From: Ancylobacter defluvii | GTDB taxonomy: Bacteria; Pseudomonadota; Alphaproteobacteria; Rhizobiales; Xanthobacteraceae | Assembly (NCBI RefSeq): GCF_018390605.1 | Contig: NZ_JAHBGD010000028.1 | Location: forward strand, 1 to 64,000 | Length of the DNA stretch: 64,000 nt | Direction: 5' to 3' | Part shown: positions 61,376 to 64,000 of the stretch, in pieces | Layout of the letters: each line of letters starts with the position of its first letter | How positions within the stretch are numbered: the first letter of the stretch is position 1 | Position numbers and translations under genes: made by a program | The notes under the pieces: model-generated | Seen by the model: only the letters and a program-made list of their open reading frames with translations | Database searches by the model: none | Told to the model about the DNA's origin: nothing

Positions 61376-62392
61376 TTAGCGGGCCCGCGCGACGCAGAAC
61401 TCCACCACGTCGAGCAGCGCCTGCTTGGCCGGGCCGTCGCGGAACAGGCCGAGCGCGTCCTTGGCGATGGCGCCGTAGTGACGGGCGCGCTCCACCGTGT
61501 CGGCGAGCGCATTGTGGCGGGACAGCAGCTCGATCGCCCGCTCGAGGTCGCCCTCGCCGATCTCGCCATCCTGCAGGCAGCGCGTCCAGAAGCCGCGCTC
61601 CTCCTCATTGCCGCGCCGGAAGGCGAGCACGATCGGCAGGGTGATCTTGCCCTCGCGGAAGTCGTCGCCCACATTCTTGCCGAGCTTGGCGCGCTGCCCG
61701 CCATAATCGAGCGCATCGTCGATCAGCTGGAAGGCGATGCCGAGATTCATGCCGTAGCTGCGGCAGGCCGCCTGCTCGGCCTTGGTGAGCTTGCCGAGCA
61801 CCGGGCCGACCTCGCAGGCGGCGGCGAACAGCTCCGCCGTCTTGCCGCGGATGACGGCGAGATACTCGTCCTCGCTGGTCGATGTGTTCTTGGCGGCGGC
61901 GAGCTGGGCCACCTCGCCCTCGGCGATCACCACCGCGGCGGTGGAGAGGATGTCGAGGCAGCGCATGTCGCCGACCTCGATCATCATGCGGAACGCCTGG
62001 CCGAGCAGGAAGTCGCCGACCAGCACGCTGGCCTCGTTGCCCCACAGCATGCGGGCGGCCGGCTTGCCGCGGCGCATGTCGCTGTCGTCCACCACGTCGT
62101 CATGCAGCAGCGTCGCGGTGTGCATGAACTCCACCGAGGCGGCGAGCTTGACGTGGCCCTCGCCCCGATAGCCGGCGAGAATGGCGGTGGCCACGGTGAG
62201 CATTGGCCGCAGCCGCTTGCCGCCGGAGGAGATGAGATGCGTCGCCACTTCCGGGATCATGGTGACGTCGGAGCCGGTGCGCGACAGGATCAGCGCATTG
62301 GCGCGCTCCATGTCGTCGCGGACGAGAGAGATGATGGTCTCGAGCGACGGTTCGGCAACGGGATCGAAAGGAACGACGACAGCCACAGTCAT
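61376..62392 (-). CDS. Polyprenyl diphosphate synthase (octaprenyl/decaprenyl type)
   Basis: A 338-residue trans-isoprenyl synthase. The first aspartate-rich motif is LLHDDVVDDSDMRRG and the second QLIDDALDYGG; GGKRLRP and GKITLPIVLA are conserved. It makes the long side chain of ubiquinone. Chain length cannot be read exactly from the sequence; Rhizobiales usually make the 10-unit chain. It starts at ATG 62392, divergent from the DUF2007 gene. Confidence 0.92.
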   Translation of the reverse strand: MTVAVVVPFDPVAEPSLETIISLVRDDMERANALILSRTGSDVTMIPEVATHLISSGGKRLRPMLTVATAILAGYRGEGHVKLAASVEFMHTATLLHDDVVDDSDMRRGKPAARMLWGNEASVLVGDFLLGQAFRMMIEVGDMRCLDILSTAAVVIAEGEVAQLAAAKNTSTSEDEYLAVIRGKTAELFAAACEVGPVLGKLTKAEQAACRSYGMNLGIAFQLIDDALDYGGQRAKLGKNVGDDFREGKITLPIVLAFRRGNEEERGFWTRCLQDGEIGEGDLERAIELLSRHNALADTVERARHYGAIAKDALGLFRDGPAKQALLDVVEFCVARAR

Positions 62393-62555
62393 TTTCCGAC
62401 AGGATGAAAACCGGCGCCACAATAAGGACAGGCCCGCCTCTCGGGCAAGCCGCCCGCGGGAACGCCGGTTTCCGGGCGAGGCCGGCCGGCGGGATCCGGC
62501 GGGCGGAATCGGCGCGCCCCTCCCCAGTCGGAGGGCGCCGTGCCATGATGCACGC

Positions 62556-62780
62556 ATGCGGGAAATCATGCGTACCAACGACCCGGTCCTCATCAGCGCC
62601 GTCGAGTCGCTCCTCGCCGCCGACGGCATCGGCCATCTGGTTCTCGACCGGCATATGAGCATCCTCGAAGGCTCGCTCGGGGTGATCCCCCGCCGGGTGC
62701 TGGTGGAGGACGACGCGGCGAATCGCGCCCGCCGGCTGCTGGTCGAGGCCGGCCTCGGGCGTGAACTGGTGCCGGAATGA
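62556..62780 (+). CDS. DUF2007-domain protein
   Basis: A 74-residue single-domain protein of the DUF2007 (putative signal transducing) family: MREIMRTNDPVLISAVESLLAADGI is typical, with HMSILEGSLGVIPRRVLV. It has a compact alpha/beta fold; function unknown. ATG 62556 is the family start; ATG 62568 is in frame too. It overlaps the methyltransferase gene by 4 nt (ATGA). Confidence 0.88.
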   Translation: MREIMRTNDPVLISAVESLLAADGIGHLVLDRHMSILEGSLGVIPRRVLVEDDAANRARRLLVEAGLGRELVPE

Positions 62781-63556
62781 GCGCGGGCGAGCCGCCACCG
62801 GACGATCTGCCGCTCACCGACGACGCGCTGCTCGGCGGCCGGCTGCGGCTGCTGCAGCCGGCGCGCGGCCACCGCGCCGGGCACGACGCGCTGCTGCTCG
62901 CCGCCAGCGTGCCGGCGGCGATTCGCCGCGCGGTCGACCTCGGCGCTGGTGTCGGCGCGGCCGGCCTCGCCGTCGCCGCACGGCTGCCGGCGACGCGGCT
63001 GCACCTTGTCGAGATCGACCCGGTGACCGCTGCGCTCGCCCGCCGCAACGCCGCGCGCCAGCAGCCCGATCTCTCGGCGCGGGTGTCGGTGGTGGAGGCC
63101 GACATCGCGACGCTCGCCCGGCCGGGCGGGCCGGCGGAGCCCGGGGCCCGCGCCGCCGACGCCGTGCTGATGAACCCGCCCTTCAACGATCCGGCGCGCC
63201 ATCGGGTCTCGCCCAGCGGCCGGCGGGCGCTGGCCCATATGGCGGAAGACGTTGCGCTCGACGACTGGGTAAAGGCGGCCGAGCGGCTGCTGGCGCCGGG
63301 CGGCCATCTCGCCCTCATCCACCGCCCTGAGGCGCTGGAGGCCATCCTCGCAGCGCTGTCAGGCCGTTTCGGTGCCGTGACGATACGCCCGGTCCATGGC
63401 CGGCCGGACGCGCCGGCGATCCGCGTGCTGGTCGGCGCGGTGAAGGGGCGGCGCACCCCGCCGGCGCTGCTGCCCGGATTGCTGCTCGCCGATGCCGGCG
63501 GCCGGCCGACGCCGGCGGCCGAGGCGGTGCTACGGGATGGTGCCGGGGTCGCGTGA
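62777..63556 (+). CDS. tRNA1(Val) (adenine37-N6)-methyltransferase-like protein (TrmN6)
   Basis: A 259-residue class I SAM methyltransferase. Motif I is DLGAGVG (54-60), the acidic loop LVEIDP, and the N6-adenine signature NPPF (133-136). DALLGGRLRLLQPARGHRAGHDALLLAA is typical of the TrmN6/YfiC family. It likely methylates adenine 37 of tRNA-Val. It is co-translated with the DUF2007 gene. Confidence 0.87.
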   Translation: MSAGEPPPDDLPLTDDALLGGRLRLLQPARGHRAGHDALLLAASVPAAIRRAVDLGAGVGAAGLAVAARLPATRLHLVEIDPVTAALARRNAARQQPDLSARVSVVEADIATLARPGGPAEPGARAADAVLMNPPFNDPARHRVSPSGRRALAHMAEDVALDDWVKAAERLLAPGGHLALIHRPEALEAILAALSGRFGAVTIRPVHGRPDAPAIRVLVGAVKGRRTPPALLPGLLLADAGGRPTPAAEAVLRDGAGVA

Positions 63557-63646
63557 GACCCTCGGCTGCGCGCGCTCGCCGGACCGTTATCGCGTTCGCC
63601 GGCGGATGCGCTTGAGCCGGAGCGCGTGCGGCCCTATGTCTTGCTG

Positions 63647-64000
63647 ATGGCAACTGCGTCCCTGTTTACCCAGCTGCGCCGGCACATGGCGCCCATCCTG
63701 CCGGCTTCGCTGCGTGACGACGCGGCCATCGTGCCGGTGGTCCGCCTTGCCGGCACCATCGGCGTCGGCACGCCGCTGCGCCCGGCCCTCACTCTCGCCG
63801 GGGTGGCGAAAAGCCTCGACAAGGCCTTCGCCGTGAAGGGCGCCAAGGCGGTGGCGCTGGTCATCAATTCGCCCGGCGGCGCGCCGGCGCAGTCGCATCT
63901 GATCTATAAGCGCATCCGCGATCTCGCCGCCGAGAAGCACCTGCCGGTGATCGCCTTCGTCGAGGACGTGGCCGCCTCCGGCGGCTACATGCTGGCCTGC
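63647..64000 (+). CDS. S49-family peptidase (SohB/SppA-like), cut by the window end
   Basis: The first 118 residues of a serine peptidase. VVRLAGTIGVGTPLR starts the ClpP-like fold. VALVINSPGGAPAQSHLIYKRI follows, then FVEDVAASGGYMLAC holds the Ser nucleophile. The frame is open to the last base. ATG 63647 is the start chosen; an in-frame GTG at 63626 is also possible. Unlike sppA at 24313 it lacks a clear N-terminal membrane helix, so it is a second, separate S49 paralogue. Confidence 0.88.
   Translation, partial: MATASLFTQLRRHMAPILPASLRDDAAIVPVVRLAGTIGVGTPLRPALTLAGVAKSLDKAFAVKGAKAVALVINSPGGAPAQSHLIYKRIRDLAAEKHLPVIAFVEDVAASGGYMLAC

Overview
The window is a stretch of high-GC bacterial chromosome, almost certainly from an alphaproteobacterium of the order Rhizobiales, perhaps Xanthobacteraceae-like. 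The reasons are the rpsA-ihfB family content, the rimP-nusA-ylxR-infB-rbfA-truB-rpsO-pnp block, homospermidine synthase next to an alanine-racemase-fold ornithine decarboxylase, an intracellular PHB depolymerase, a DUF3422 protein, and intergenic palindromes with CGTCAT...ATGACG ends. The species cannot be named from sequence alone. No tRNA, rRNA, insertion sequence or CRISPR array was seen.

Region 1 (1-1840) is the outlier: an AT-rich island in front of rpsA. It holds a retron-type reverse transcriptase with the retron signatures NAxxH, YVDD and an ITG variant of VTG. Its start codon overlaps the stop of a Cro/C1-type HTH gene. Upstream lies a 58-residue, strongly cationic, amphipathic protein and then about 280 nt of dense hairpins. 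That stretch can be folded as an msr-msd RNA: a candidate a1 arm ending in TAA, then G-C-G-A as in retron Eco1, and a candidate a2 arm starting TTA. The Shine-Dalgarno sequence of the small gene directly abuts a2. This is the most interesting system here, a probable anti-phage retron with a candidate small toxin.

Region 2 (1841-13436): rpsA with a long leader, a small proline-rich gene, the argP/argO divergent pair, a DapA-family lyase/aldolase, a sugar O-acetyltransferase, two glutathione-transferase-family genes, PHB depolymerase, ada and hemH. Region 3 (13605-18935): a ProC-like reductase converging on the polyamine genes (ornithine decarboxylase, a GNAT acetyltransferase, homospermidine synthase). 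The decarboxylase has an about 450-nt leader of the kind in which speF-type RNAs occur. Region 4 (18936-29220): an SRPBCC protein, a gamma-glutamyltransferase-like protein, three phosphonate-accessory genes (phnM, a DUF1045 2H phosphoesterase, a hexapeptide transferase), sppA, ihfB, a LapA-domain protein, ohr, a HAD hydrolase and ribF.

Region 5 (29298-41062): ileS-lspA, a secreted protein of unknown function, an active/inactive M16 peptidase pair, a lipoprotein, a DUF3422 membrane protein and two uncharacterised genes. Region 6 (41063-49053): the glycolate oxidase genes glcD, glcE and glcF with an 8-oxoguanine-deaminase-family gene inside the operon, an ABM-fold protein, an asparaginase and gene debris. 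Region 7 (49086-59970, minus strand) is the transcription/translation block rimP-nusA-ylxR-infB-rbfA-truB-rpsO-pnp. It has a terminator-shaped attenuator before rimP and strong hairpins between rpsO and pnp. Region 8 (60110-64000): ispE, a YnfA-family gene, a polyprenyl diphosphate synthase, a DUF2007 gene, a TrmN6-like methyltransferase, and an S49 peptidase cut by the window end.
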